From assembly GCF_012034245.1 (NCBI RefSeq), contig NZ_JAATEO010000008.1, positions 62,001-126,000 on the forward strand: DNA of 64,000 nucleotides, given 5' to 3'. Source of the stretch: Micromonospora thermarum. Lineage in GTDB: Bacteria; Actinomycetota; Actinomycetes; Mycobacteriales; Micromonosporaceae. Below the pieces are notes generated by a model that worked only from the letters and a program-made list of their open reading frames with translations, searched no databases and had not been told where the DNA came from. Numbering within the stretch: the stretch's first letter is position 1; each line of letters opens with the position of its first letter. Of the stretch, positions 1 through 8,269 are shown in pieces. The position numbers were made by a program, and so were the translations under genes.

Positions 1-241
1 CCAGCTCGGCGGCGACCCGCTCGACGGCCGCCTCCACCTGGGGGCGGTCGGACACGTCCGCACCGACACCGAGCGCCCGGCCACCGGCGGCGGCGATCGC
101 GTCGACGGTCTCCTTGGTCGCGGACTCCTCGATGTCCACCACGGCCACGGCCAGCCCGTCGGCCGCCAGGCGCTTGGCGGTGGCCGCCCCGATGCCCCGC
201 GCCGCACCGGTCACGATGGCGACCCGCTGCTCCTCCGACAT
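1..241 (-). CDS. SDR family oxidoreductase (partial, C-terminus outside window)
   Basis: The first 80 residues of a short-chain dehydrogenase/reductase; the rest lies beyond the left edge. The Rossmann dinucleotide-binding motif TGAARGIG follows a hydrophobic beta strand (VAIVTGAARGIG, about residues 7-18). An acidic residue at the end of the second strand (VVDIEE) favours NAD(H) over NADP(H). ATG at 241 follows a strong GGGAGG ribosome-binding site. Family members include FabG-like ketoacyl reductases and many alcohol or sugar dehydrogenases. The catalytic Ser-Tyr-Lys region is not in the window, so the substrate cannot be inferred. Confidence 0.85.
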   Translation of the reverse strand, partial: MSEEQRVAIVTGAARGIGAATAKRLAADGLAVAVVDIEESATKETVDAIAAAGGRALGVGADVSDRPQVEAAVERVAAEL

Positions 242-334
242 GCCTACCTCCCGGTAACCTCACTGGATGCGCCACCCTAACCCGCGGCGGGGCCGGCGGA
301 GCGCCGCCGATTCCGGGCTCCTCGCCGAGGGGCG

Positions 335-1987
335 TCAGAACCCGCGGCCCCGGCGCAGGCGGATCCAGCGGTAGCCGTAGCCGGCCAGCTGGAGGCGGTC
401 CAGCTTGCCGACCGGCGCGTAGCTGCGGTCGCCCAGCACGTCGATCGGCAGGTCGGCCTCCGGCTCCAGGTGGCTCAGGTCGACCACGGCGTCCCCGGTG
501 CCGAGGTTGTGCAGGAAGACCATCGTCCCGGTCGACCCGTCGGCCCGGTGCGCCAGCACCCCCGGCGGCGTCGGTACGTCGATGTGCGTGGTCGAGCCGG
601 AGCCGATCTCGGGGGCCTCGCGGAGCGTACGGATCATGCGCTCGAACCACGCCAGCAGCGAGGTGCGGTCGGCCCGCTGGGCGGTGACGTTGACCTTCTC
701 ATAGGAGAACTCACCCTTGTCGATCACCGGCCGGACGAGCTTCTCCGGGTCCGCCGTCGAGAAGCCCGCGTTGGGCTGGTACCTCCACTGCATCGGCGTA
801 CGGATGGCCTGCCGGCCGGGCAGGGACAGGTCCTCACCCATGCCGATCTCCTCGCCGTACCGCAGCACCGGCGTGCCGCGCAGCGAGAACTGGAGCGAGT
901 ACGCCAGTTCGAGACGCCGCCGGTCGTTGCCCAGCATCGGGGCCAGCCGGCGGCGGATGCCCCGATCGTAGATCCGCATGTCCTCGTCGGGGCCGAACTG
1001 GGCGTACACCTCGTTGCGCTGCTCCGCGGTGAGCCGGGACAGGTCGATCTCGTCGTGGTTGCGCAGGAACGTCGCCCACTGCCCGCCCTCCGGCAGCGCC
1101 GGGGTGTCGCGCAGCGCCTCGATCACCGGCTCCGGGTCCTGCCGGGCGAGGGCGAGCATGAGGCGCCCGTTCAGCATGAAGTCGAAGAGCATGTGCAGCC
1201 GGTTCGCCGACCCGCCGCTGTCACCGAAGAACGTCGGCAACTGGTCGGGCTCCACATTGGCCTCGGCGAGCAGGACGGCGTCGCCCCGGCGCCACTGCAC
1301 GTGCTGGCGCAACTCGGTGAGGAACTCGAAGTCCTTGGGCGAGTTCGGGTTGCCCGGCTCGGTCAGCTCGATGATGAACGGCGCCGCGTCCATCCGGAAA
1401 CCGGAGACGCCGAGCTGGAGCCAGAAGGACATGATCTTCTTGACCTCGGCCCGCACAGCCGGGTTGGCCATGTTCAGGTCCGGCTGGAACTTGTAGAACC
1501 GGTGGTAGTACCAGCCCTTCGCGGTCCGGTCGTAGGTCCACGTCTCGTGCTGCTCCCCGGGGAACACCATGCCCTGGTGGCGGTCCTCCGGCTCCTCGTC
1601 GGACCACACGTACCAGTCCCGGTAGGGCGAGTCCGGGGAGGAGCGCGCGGAGACGAACCACGGGTGCTGGTCCGAGGTGTGGTTGACGACCAGGTCGATG
1701 ATCACCCGGATGCCCCGGTTCTGCGCCTGGTGCAGCAGCTCGGCGAAGTCGCCGAGCGTGCCGAAGCGTGGGTCCACGTTGTAGAAGTCGGTGGCGTCGT
1801 ACCCGTCGTCCTTGTTGGGTGACGGGTGGATCGGGTGCAGCCACAGGCAGGTCACGCCCAGCCGGGCCAGGTAGTCGAGCCGGCCGATCAGCCCCCGGAT
1901 GTCGCCGACGCCGTCGCCGTCGGAATCCGCGTACGTGTCGATGTCGAGGCAGTAGACGACGGCCTCGGAGTACCAGCGGTCACCCAT
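335..1987 (-). CDS. GH13 alpha-amylase family protein, trehalose-synthase-like
   Basis: A 550-aa glycoside hydrolase family 13 enzyme of the TIM-barrel type, with no signal peptide, so probably cytoplasmic. The four conserved GH13 regions are visible: DLVVNHTSD, GFRMDAAPF (nucleophile Asp), LLAEANVE (acid/base Glu) and FLRNHDEID (transition-state Asp). The order and wording of these motifs, plus RTPMQW and NAGFSTADP, closely resemble trehalose synthase (TreS, maltose to trehalose). However, the N-terminal VVYCLDIDTYADSDGDG is unusual and the protein is a little shorter than typical TreS, so it may be a paralogue with a different alpha-glucan or disaccharide substrate. ATG at 1987 follows TGAGGC. 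It is transcribed away from the DedA gene. Confidence 0.85.
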   Translation of the reverse strand: MGDRWYSEAVVYCLDIDTYADSDGDGVGDIRGLIGRLDYLARLGVTCLWLHPIHPSPNKDDGYDATDFYNVDPRFGTLGDFAELLHQAQNRGIRVIIDLVVNHTSDQHPWFVSARSSPDSPYRDWYVWSDEEPEDRHQGMVFPGEQHETWTYDRTAKGWYYHRFYKFQPDLNMANPAVRAEVKKIMSFWLQLGVSGFRMDAAPFIIELTEPGNPNSPKDFEFLTELRQHVQWRRGDAVLLAEANVEPDQLPTFFGDSGGSANRLHMLFDFMLNGRLMLALARQDPEPVIEALRDTPALPEGGQWATFLRNHDEIDLSRLTAEQRNEVYAQFGPDEDMRIYDRGIRRRLAPMLGNDRRRLELAYSLQFSLRGTPVLRYGEEIGMGEDLSLPGRQAIRTPMQWRYQPNAGFSTADPEKLVRPVIDKGEFSYEKVNVTAQRADRTSLLAWFERMIRTLREAPEIGSGSTTHIDVPTPPGVLAHRADGSTGTMVFLHNLGTGDAVVDLSHLEPEADLPIDVLGDRSYAPVGKLDRLQLAGYGYRWIRLRRGRGF

Positions 1988-2111
1988 GCCTCAGGTATGT
2001 CTCCGACGGCGCCGGCCGGCAAACGTGAGGACGGCGCGACACGCCCGGGTGTAAGTGGTGGCACGCCGGGTACCTCCTTCCGATCCCCCGGCCGGCAGCG
2101 GAAGGATCGCG

Positions 2112-2783
2112 ATGGCACTCGCCCAGGACGTCCCCCCGGAGCAGTTCGGAGGATTGACCGGCTGGGTGGCCGCTGTCATCGACGCGCTGGGCGCGGTCGG
2201 GGTGGCCCTGCTGGTCGCGCTGGAAAGCATCATCCCGCCGATCCCCAGCGAGATCGTCCTCGCGATGGCCGAGTACCTGGCCGGCGAGGGGCGTTTCAAC
2301 GTCGTCCTGATCGTTCTCGCGGCCACCGTGGGGTCGTTGGTCGGCGCCCTCGCGCTCTACTGGCTCGGCGCGGGTCTCGGCGAGGACCGGCTGAAGCGGT
2401 GGCTGGACCGACTGCCCCTGGTGGACCTCGGCGACCTGGAGCGGGCGGACCGCTGGTTCGAGCGGCACGGCCGCTGGGCGGTGCTGTTCGGCCGCCTGGT
2501 GCCGGTGGTCCGCAGCCTGGTCTCCATCCCGGCGGGGGCGAACCGGATGCCCCTGGGCGAGTTCGTCGCGTTCACCACGCTGGGCAGCGGTGTCTGGAAC
2601 GGGCTGATCGTCGGCCTGGGGTACACGCTCGGCACGCGCTGGGAGGACGTCGACCGGTACAGCAGCTGGTTCAACTACGCGATCTTCGCGATCTTCGCGG
2701 TCATGATCGTCAGCTGGGCGGTGAAGAAGGTCCGCCGGCGGCGGGCCCGGCGCGACCGCGAGTCGGTCCGCGCCGGGCGCTGA
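2112..2783 (+). CDS. DedA family membrane protein
   Basis: A DedA/SNARE-associated (VTT domain) integral membrane protein of 223 aa. Family members are implicated in membrane-lipid (undecaprenyl phosphate or phospholipid) translocation and envelope homeostasis. Visible family features are E-x-IIPPIPSEIVL near residue 40 and FGRLVPVVRSLVSIPAGANRM near the middle, the latter matching the DedA F/GR-x-x-P-x-x-R core. There are four to five hydrophobic segments and an Arg-rich cytoplasmic tail. The ATG at 2112, after GGAAGG, is preferred over the upstream in-frame start at 2055, which lacks a ribosome-binding site. It is divergent from the GH13 gene. Confidence 0.88.
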   Translation: MALAQDVPPEQFGGLTGWVAAVIDALGAVGVALLVALESIIPPIPSEIVLAMAEYLAGEGRFNVVLIVLAATVGSLVGALALYWLGAGLGEDRLKRWLDRLPLVDLGDLERADRWFERHGRWAVLFGRLVPVVRSLVSIPAGANRMPLGEFVAFTTLGSGVWNGLIVGLGYTLGTRWEDVDRYSSWFNYAIFAIFAVMIVSWAVKKVRRRRARRDRESVRAGR

Positions 2784-2832
2784 CCGGGCCGCGCACCCCG
2801 GCGGGGTACGCGGCCCGGCGCTCACGCCCGGG

Positions 2833-4224
2833 TCAGGGCAGGGTGTCGAGGTGCGGGCCGACGGTGCGGGCGAAGTTGTTGCCGTTGCTCACGTCCCAGT
2901 TCACCGACCAGGTCATCGCGCCCCGCAGGCCGGGGTAGGTGCGCGGCGGGCGGAAGCTGCCGCAGTTGGTGCCCCGGGTCAGGCAGTCCAGGGCCGCGTT
3001 GACCACGCTGGGCGCGACGATGCCGCCGCCGGCCGCCCCGGGACCGGCCGGCAATCCCAGCCCGACCTGGTCGGGCCGCAAGCCCGCCTCCAACTGGATG
3101 CAGGCCAGCGCGACGATGAAGTTCACCGTGCCCTGGCTGTACGCGGCGTTGTTGTCGCAGCCGAGCATCGAGCCGGAGTTGTAGAACTGGGTGTTCACGA
3201 CGGTGAGGATGTCCTTGATGTCCAGCGCCAGCTTGAAGTAGCTGGTGGTCGGGTTCTGCATGTCGATGGTCTGCGGCGCCATCGCGATGATGAGCCCGGA
3301 GCCGACCTTGGCGCGCAGCGACCGCAGGGCCTGCGCCATGTACGTCGGGTTCAGGCCGTTCTCCAGGTCGATGTCCACGCCGTCGAAGCCGTACCGCTGG
3401 ATCAGCGCGTACACCGAGTCGCTGAAGGCGACCGCGGAGGCCGCGTCGTTGACGGCGACGCGCCCGGTCTCACCGCCGACCGAGATGATGACCTTCTTGC
3501 CCCGGCTCTTCAGGATCCGGACGTCGGCCGAGAAGTCCGCGTCGGTGTAGCCGCCCAGCGCGGCGGAGAGGCCGGGGTCGACCGCGAAGGTGACCGCGCC
3601 GGGGGTGGCCGTCGCCTCGGCGAAGGCGACCGCGACCACGTCGTACTCGGCGGGGACGTCCCGCAGGCGCAGCTCGACCGCCGGGTTGTCGAAGTTGTGC
3701 CAGTAGCCGGTGAGGATGTGCTTCGGCAGACCGGTGACCGGCGGTGGGCTCGTGGGCGGGGGCGGGGTCGTGGGGGGCGGCGTGGTGGGGGGCGCGGTGG
3801 TGGGCGGAGGCGTGGTGGGGGTCGTGCCGCCGCCGCACGCCGCCCCGTTCAACTGGCAGTTGGCGGGCGAGCCGGGTCCGCTGCCGAGGAAGCCGAAGGA
3901 GACCGAGGCGCCCGGCGCGACCGTACCGTTCCACGACCGGTTGGTGAACGTGTACCGCTGGCCGGACGAGGTGAGCAGCGCGTCCCAGTAGGTGCCGACC
4001 GACGTGCCGGCGGGCAGGTCGAAGGTGAGGCTCCAGCCGTTGATCGTGGTGGTCCCCCCGTTGGTGATCGTGTACTTCCCCTCCCACCCGCTGCCCCAGT
4101 CGGACGTCTTCACGAAGGTGGCGGTCGGGCCGGCGGCGTAGGCCGGCATCGCCACCCAGGCGGCGCCGAGCGCTGCGGTCAGCATGGTGACCAGGGACAG
4201 GACTAGGGATCTGGAACGCTTCAT
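2833..4224 (-). CDS. Secreted chitinase: CBM2 plus GH18
   Basis: A secreted two-domain chitin-degrading enzyme. From ATG 4224 (after GGAGGGT) it has a Sec signal peptide ending at AYA-AGP, a family 2 carbohydrate-binding module (about residues 32-135, with conserved W residues and paired Cys), a Pro/Thr linker of PPTT repeats, then a GH18 barrel with the catalytic DxxDxDxE motif seen as FDGVDIDLE. The C-terminal LRGAMTWSVNWD is typical of GH18 chitinases. The hydrolysed bond is beta-1,4-GlcNAc. The in-frame ATG at 4254 is rejected because it would put charged residues before the signal peptide. An AT-rich block (about 4272-4295) upstream is a plausible promoter. Confidence 0.93.
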   Translation of the reverse strand: MKRSRSLVLSLVTMLTAALGAAWVAMPAYAAGPTATFVKTSDWGSGWEGKYTITNGGTTTINGWSLTFDLPAGTSVGTYWDALLTSSGQRYTFTNRSWNGTVAPGASVSFGFLGSGPGSPANCQLNGAACGGGTTPTTPPPTTAPPTTPPPTTPPPPTSPPPVTGLPKHILTGYWHNFDNPAVELRLRDVPAEYDVVAVAFAEATATPGAVTFAVDPGLSAALGGYTDADFSADVRILKSRGKKVIISVGGETGRVAVNDAASAVAFSDSVYALIQRYGFDGVDIDLENGLNPTYMAQALRSLRAKVGSGLIIAMAPQTIDMQNPTTSYFKLALDIKDILTVVNTQFYNSGSMLGCDNNAAYSQGTVNFIVALACIQLEAGLRPDQVGLGLPAGPGAAGGGIVAPSVVNAALDCLTRGTNCGSFRPPRTYPGLRGAMTWSVNWDVSNGNNFARTVGPHLDTLP

Positions 4225-4313
4225 GCGACCCTCCACACCCGAACAGGCATCCACGGACGTCTACGTTGGCGCATATTATTAAGACTGTTAACTGTTCCTG
4301 TCCAGAGGTGTTC

Positions 4314-4362
4314 GGCAAGGGCCCCTCGCGCAACGCCTGGCGTTGCGCGAGGGGCCCTTGCC
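4314..4362 (-). terminator. Perfect 22-bp stem hairpin
   Basis: Two perfectly complementary 22-bp arms (4314-4335 and 4341-4362) surround a 5-nt loop CCTGG. It lies 10 bp beyond the stop of the GH16 gene and 90 bp before the chitinase start. It is therefore best read as the terminator of the GH16 transcript. The arm contains the AAGGGCCCC core also seen in the hairpin at 50308-50349. Confidence 0.8.
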
Positions 4363-4371
4363 CGAGCGCCG

Positions 4372-5799
4372 TCAGCGGCGGAAGGTGAACCAGTTGACGT
4401 TGACGAAGTCGTTGGGCTGGCCGCTGGTGAAGGTCAGGTAGACCGTCCGGCGGCCGGTGGGGCCGGCGACGTTGCCGGGCACCGAGCGCCAGCTCTGCCA
4501 GCCACCGGTGTTGGCGAGGGCGAAGCTGCCGATCGGCGGGCTGGTCGGGCTGTCGAGGCGGACCTCGACCAGACCGCTCACGCCGCCGCCCGCACCGGAG
4601 GCGACCCGGGCGACGAAGTCCCGCGGCGGCGTGGCGCCGAACTCGACGTTGTCGTAGCGCGCCCAGTCGCCGTTGCGCAGCCAACCGATGTTCTGCCCGC
4701 CCTCGGAGCACGCCTCGGTGCCCACGCCGTTCTGGGCGTTGAACGACTCGGCCTCGATCGTCGCGTACGCGTCGCGGACACCACCCGGCGGCGGAGTCGT
4801 CGGGGGCGGGGTGGTCGGCGGCGGGGTGATGCCGCCGCCCCGGCTGTAGACGGCGACGTAGTCGACCACCATCGGCCGACCGGGGACGGTCGAGGCGGTC
4901 GGCGTGGTGAAGCCGGCCACCCCGTTCGGGAAGCCCCCGCCCATCGCCACGTTGAGCAGCAGGAAGTAGCCGGCGTGCGACGTCATCTGGGTCCAGTACG
5001 GCTCGCCGACCTGGCCCTGGGTGACGGTGTGGTAGACCTGCCCGTCGACGTACCAGCGCAGTTGCTGGGGACTGACGGACGTGTCCCACTCGAACCGGTA
5101 GGTGTGGAACGCCGACTGGCAGGTGCTGCCCGGGCAGGCCCGGGAGGCGCCGAGCCCGTTGAACTCGTTGCACGGTCCGCCGGGCGCGACGCCGCAGTGC
5201 AGGACTCCCCAGACGGAGTTGATCCCGTTGACGTTCTCCATGACGTCGAACTCGCCGATGCCAGGCCAGTTCTGGTAGTTGCCCCGGTACGGCGACCCGA
5301 GGGCCCAGAACGCCGGCCAGTAGCCGAGCGCCTCGGCGCCGGTCACGTTCGGCATCTGGATCCGGCCCTCGATCGCCAGCACGCCACCGGACGGCGGCTT
5401 GAAGTTGCTGCGGACGGTCTCGATCCGGGCCGACGTCCACTGGCCGGACGCGTTGCGCAACGGCGTGATGCGCAGGTTTCCGGAACCGTCGTGGCTGACG
5501 TTCGCGGTGCTGTTGGTGTACGTCTGGATCTCCCCGGTGCCCCAGTTGGGCGGGCCGCCGGGGTAGCTGGTGCCGGTGTCGATGATCCAGTTGGCCGAGG
5601 ACGGCAGGGTGCCGGCCGCGCCCGTGAAGTCGTCGCTCCAGACCAGACTCCAGCCCGACGGAGGCGGCGGGACGGCGGCGTTCGCGGTGACGGTCAGGCC
5701 GGCCACCGCGGTGGTGGTGACGGCGGTGAGCAGCGCCAACGCCAGTCGTGTCCGGCGTCGCGCGGGCAGGGCGGCGGGCGCCCCGGGTGGCGTGTGCAT
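4372..5799 (-). CDS. Secreted GH16 beta-glucanase with CBM6
   Basis: A 475-aa extracellular endo-beta-1,3(4)-glucanase. It has an Arg-rich n-region and hydrophobic signal peptide (about residues 1-41), then a GH16 jelly roll with the catalytic ExDxxE motif seen as IGEFDVMEN. A PPPTTPPPTTPPP linker leads to a C-terminal family 6 carbohydrate-binding module (IEAESFNAQNG, GWQSWRSV, VNVNWFTF). The likely substrate is laminarin or fungal beta-glucan. With the neighbouring chitinase it suggests a fungal-wall or polysaccharide-degrading role. ATG 5799 has AGAGAGG upstream, and a 16-bp palindrome sits 27-42 bp before the start. Confidence 0.93.
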   Translation of the reverse strand: MHTPPGAPAALPARRRTRLALALLTAVTTTAVAGLTVTANAAVPPPPSGWSLVWSDDFTGAAGTLPSSANWIIDTGTSYPGGPPNWGTGEIQTYTNSTANVSHDGSGNLRITPLRNASGQWTSARIETVRSNFKPPSGGVLAIEGRIQMPNVTGAEALGYWPAFWALGSPYRGNYQNWPGIGEFDVMENVNGINSVWGVLHCGVAPGGPCNEFNGLGASRACPGSTCQSAFHTYRFEWDTSVSPQQLRWYVDGQVYHTVTQGQVGEPYWTQMTSHAGYFLLLNVAMGGGFPNGVAGFTTPTASTVPGRPMVVDYVAVYSRGGGITPPPTTPPPTTPPPGGVRDAYATIEAESFNAQNGVGTEACSEGGQNIGWLRNGDWARYDNVEFGATPPRDFVARVASGAGGGVSGLVEVRLDSPTSPPIGSFALANTGGWQSWRSVPGNVAGPTGRRTVYLTFTSGQPNDFVNVNWFTFRR

Positions 5800-5825
5800 G
5801 GCTGTGCCTCTCTGCGGGACGGGTC

Positions 5826-5841
5826 GAGAGAGCGCTCTCTC
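5826..5841. promoter_or_regulatory. LacI-family (CebR/CelR-like) operator palindrome
   Basis: GAGAGAGCGCTCTCTC is a perfect 16-bp palindrome just upstream of the GH16 gene. Its GAGCGCTC core equals the core of the known CebR/CelR operators of streptomycetes and Thermobifida, which have the form TGGGAGCGCTCCCA. Sugar-relieved repression of the glucanase gene is therefore likely. No LacI-family gene lies in this window. Confidence 0.75.
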
Positions 5842-5881
5842 AGGAGTTGTACGTGCCGTTCACACAGTTGTCAACATCGAT

Positions 5882-6601
5882 CTATATCCTCGCTCCGGCC
5901 GAGGGCCGGCGGAGCACCGCCTGCTCCAGCCCCGACCACGCGGTCGTGGTCGCCAGGTAGATCACCGCGGCGAGCGGCAGCACGAGCGCCACCAGCACGG
6001 TCGTGTACGGCAGCAGCGGCAGCAGGCGGGCGAGCGTCTCCCCGCCCGGCGTACCGGCCGCAGCCGGCGGGGCACCGCGCCGCATCCGGCGCGACGTCCA
6101 CCACGCCAGCACGAGCAGCGCGACCAGCAGGACGCCGAACAGCGGCACCACCGCCCCGCCGAGGCCGTCGCCGAGCTGGTGCCCGAGCGGCACCCCGGCG
6201 AGGCGTTCGTCCAGCAGCCCGGTGCCGCCCTCGTCGGTGGTGAACAGGCGGTACGCCACCAGCAGGAACGGCGCCTGGAGCAGCAGCGGCAGGCAGCCGG
6301 TGAGCGGGCCGGCGCCGGCCGAGCGGTAGAGGACGAGGAGTTCGGCCTGGAGGCGGGCCGGCTCGTCCGCGTACCGCCGCTGGAGCTCTCGGACACGGGG
6401 GGCGAGCGCCGCGCGGCGCCGCTCCCCGCGGACCTGCGCGACGGTCAACGGGGAGATCAGCAGGCGGACGGCGACGGTGAAGACGACGATGGCGGCGGCG
6501 GTCGCCGCGCCGCCGGTGAGCGGTTCGAGCAGGCCGGCGAGCCCGGCCAGGACGGTGCCGGCGGCGCCGACCACGTCCGACAGCGGTGCGAAGGCATACA
6601 T
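5882..6601 (-). CDS. yidC: YidC/Oxa1 family membrane protein insertase (paralogue)
   Basis: A 239-aa Oxa1/YidC/Alb3-type insertase. It has an N-terminal membrane segment, a conserved RLLISPLT core with the positively charged groove Arg typical of the family, a cytoplasmic coiled-coil hairpin (VRELQRRYADEP), then further membrane segments (LPLLLQAPFLLVAYRLF, LLPYTTVLVALVLPLAAVIYL). There is no large periplasmic domain, as in Gram-positive members. The housekeeping yidC normally sits in the rnpA-yidC-rsmG-parAB region near the origin. Those genes are absent here, so this is probably an accessory paralogue. ATG 6601 is chosen because the in-frame extension upstream is Pro/Arg-rich and not membrane-like. 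Confidence 0.85.
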   Translation of the reverse strand: MYAFAPLSDVVGAAGTVLAGLAGLLEPLTGGAATAAAIVVFTVAVRLLISPLTVAQVRGERRRAALAPRVRELQRRYADEPARLQAELLVLYRSAGAGPLTGCLPLLLQAPFLLVAYRLFTTDEGGTGLLDERLAGVPLGHQLGDGLGGAVVPLFGVLLVALLVLAWWTSRRMRRGAPPAAAGTPGGETLARLLPLLPYTTVLVALVLPLAAVIYLATTTAWSGLEQAVLRRPSAGARI

Positions 6602-6684
6602 GGTGGAGGGACCCCTCGGGTGCGATTCCGGGTACGCGCCGACGGCGCGCGAGGACAGCGGAACCGGCCGCGCCAGGCTGGTGC

Positions 6685-6960
6685 CTACGCGGCCGAGGGG
6701 CGGAGACCGGGTGCCCGCGGGCGGGGCCGGCCGGGAGCGTCCGGGTCCACCTGGCGCGGCACCCGGCGGGATCGGGCCCGCGCCCGGAGTGCGCACGCCG
6801 CGCGGCTCACACCTGCGGCCGGCACCGCGACGAGGCGCACCGCGAGCAGGGTGACGAGCAGCACGAGCGCCGCGCCGGCGAGCAACCCGGACGGGTGGTC
6901 GACGAACACGGTCAGCCCGGCGAGCGCCGCGGCCCACCACCCGAGCAGCATCCCGACCAC
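6685..6960 (-). CDS. DUF6412-type small membrane protein
   Basis: A 91-aa protein with two hydrophobic segments (about residues 4-20 and 26-50) and a basic tail ending in DPDAPGRPRPRAPG. That tail is the hallmark I associate with DUF6412 proteins found next to YidC paralogues in Micromonospora and Streptomyces. It is 83 bp upstream of yidC on the same strand and probably cotranscribed, which suggests an accessory role in membrane protein insertion. The function is unknown. The start could be ATG 6960 or ATG 6951. Confidence 0.7.
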   Translation of the reverse strand: MVGMLLGWWAAALAGLTVFVDHPSGLLAGAALVLLVTLLAVRLVAVPAAGVSRAACALRARARSRRVPRQVDPDAPGRPRPRAPGLRPSAA

Positions 6961-7106
6961 GAGCCCAGGCTACGAAGGCCGGTCACGTCACCCGCTGTGA
7001 TGACGACACGCCGGTACCGCGTTTCCCACCGCCACCACGGCGGGTAACGACTGGGCCGACCCGGCGCGGACGGACCGCGGCCGGCCGAGACGGACGGTGA
7101 TTCCCG

Positions 7107-8243
7107 ATGACCGGTCAGGTGGTGACGGCGCCGAGCGCGGCGGCCGACGGGACCGACCTGCTCACCGTGGGTGTCGAGGAGGAGTTCCTGCTCGTCGACC
7201 CGCACACCGGGGTCGCCGTGCCCGCCGTCGACCTCGTCATGGAGCAGGTCCCGCCCGAGCTGCGCGGCCAGGTGGAGCGGGAGTTCCAGACCAGCCAGAT
7301 CGAGATCGGGAGTCCGCCCGGCCTGGAGCTGAGCTCGATCCGGCACTCCCTGGGCGTGCTGCGCGCCGCACTCGCCGACGCCGCCGAGCGGGCCGGCGTA
7401 CGCCTGCTGGCCATCGGGACCGGTCCGGCCGACGGGCCGGTGCCACCGGTGGTCGACAAGCCCCGCTTCGACCGGATGATCGAGCGGTTCCGGCTGCTGG
7501 TGCCCGGTCCCGGCAACAACGGCATGCACGTGCACGTCGGGGTGCCGGACGCCGAGACCGGCGTGCAGGTGCTCAACCACGTCCGGCCGTGGCTGCCGGT
7601 GCTGCAGGCGGTGACCGCCAACTCCCCGTTCGCCCGGGGCGAGGACACCGGCTACGCGAGCTGGCGGTCGGTGGAGTGGGAGCGCTGGCCGTCGGTGGCG
7701 CCGACGCCGTTCCTGGAGTCGCACGAGCACTACGAACGGTTGATCCGGCAGCTCATCGCGAGCGGCGTGATGCTGGACGAGGGGATGCTCTACTGGTACG
7801 CCCGCCTGTCCGCGAAGTACCCGACCGTGGAGATCCGGATCGGGGACGTCTGCCCGTCGGTGGACGACGCGGTGCTGGTCGCCGCCCTGGTGCGGGCGAT
7901 GGTCGCGACCGCGATGGCCGACATCGCGGCGGGCCGCCCCGCCATCCGCACCGACCACCACCTGCTCGTCGCCGCGCACTGGCGGGCCGCCCACGACGGA
8001 CTGGAGGGCGAGGGCGTCGACCTCACCGACGGTGAGCTGCGACCCGCCTGGGAACTGCTCGACCAGCTCGTCGACCGGCTGCGCCCGGCGCTGGAGCGGC
8101 ACGGCGACCTGACCGAGGTGACCGACCTGCTCGGCGGGCTGCGCCGGCACGGCAGCGGCGCCGCGCGGCAGCGCGCCGTCTTCGCCCGTACCGGGAAACT
8201 GACGGACGTGGTGGAGGACGTCGCCCGGCAGACCCGTGGCTGA
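7107..8243 (+). CDS. GCS2-type glutamate-cysteine ligase / carboxylate-amine ligase (YbdK-like)
   Basis: A 378-aa member of the glutamate-cysteine ligase family 2. The N-terminal signature VGVEEEFLLVD (about residues 20-30) provides the metal/ATP-binding acids. NNGMHVHVGVPD and VEIRIGDVCPS are the other conserved blocks. Family enzymes join the gamma-carboxylate of glutamate (or another carboxylate) to an amine with ATP. YbdK has weak gamma-glutamylcysteine synthetase activity, and the physiological substrate is usually unknown. It is not followed by ergothioneine genes, so EgtA is not indicated. ATG 7107 follows a weak GGTGA. It ends 26 bp before the flavoprotein gene. Confidence 0.85.
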   Translation: MTGQVVTAPSAAADGTDLLTVGVEEEFLLVDPHTGVAVPAVDLVMEQVPPELRGQVEREFQTSQIEIGSPPGLELSSIRHSLGVLRAALADAAERAGVRLLAIGTGPADGPVPPVVDKPRFDRMIERFRLLVPGPGNNGMHVHVGVPDAETGVQVLNHVRPWLPVLQAVTANSPFARGEDTGYASWRSVEWERWPSVAPTPFLESHEHYERLIRQLIASGVMLDEGMLYWYARLSAKYPTVEIRIGDVCPSVDDAVLVAALVRAMVATAMADIAAGRPAIRTDHHLLVAAHWRAAHDGLEGEGVDLTDGELRPAWELLDQLVDRLRPALERHGDLTEVTDLLGGLRRHGSGAARQRAVFARTGKLTDVVEDVARQTRG

Positions 8244-8269
8244 CGACGTTCCGTGACAGGATGGTGCCC

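Noticed and set aside
3725-3835. GGT/GTGG-rich repeats resembling a regulatory tract or CRISPR-like array
   Set aside because: It is simply the DNA of the Pro/Thr linker (PPTT repeats) between the CBM2 and GH18 domains of the chitinase.
6602-6940. N-terminal extension of yidC up to 6940
   Set aside because: The extension is Arg/Pro-rich, overlaps the DUF6412 gene in another frame, and has no hydrophobic segment.
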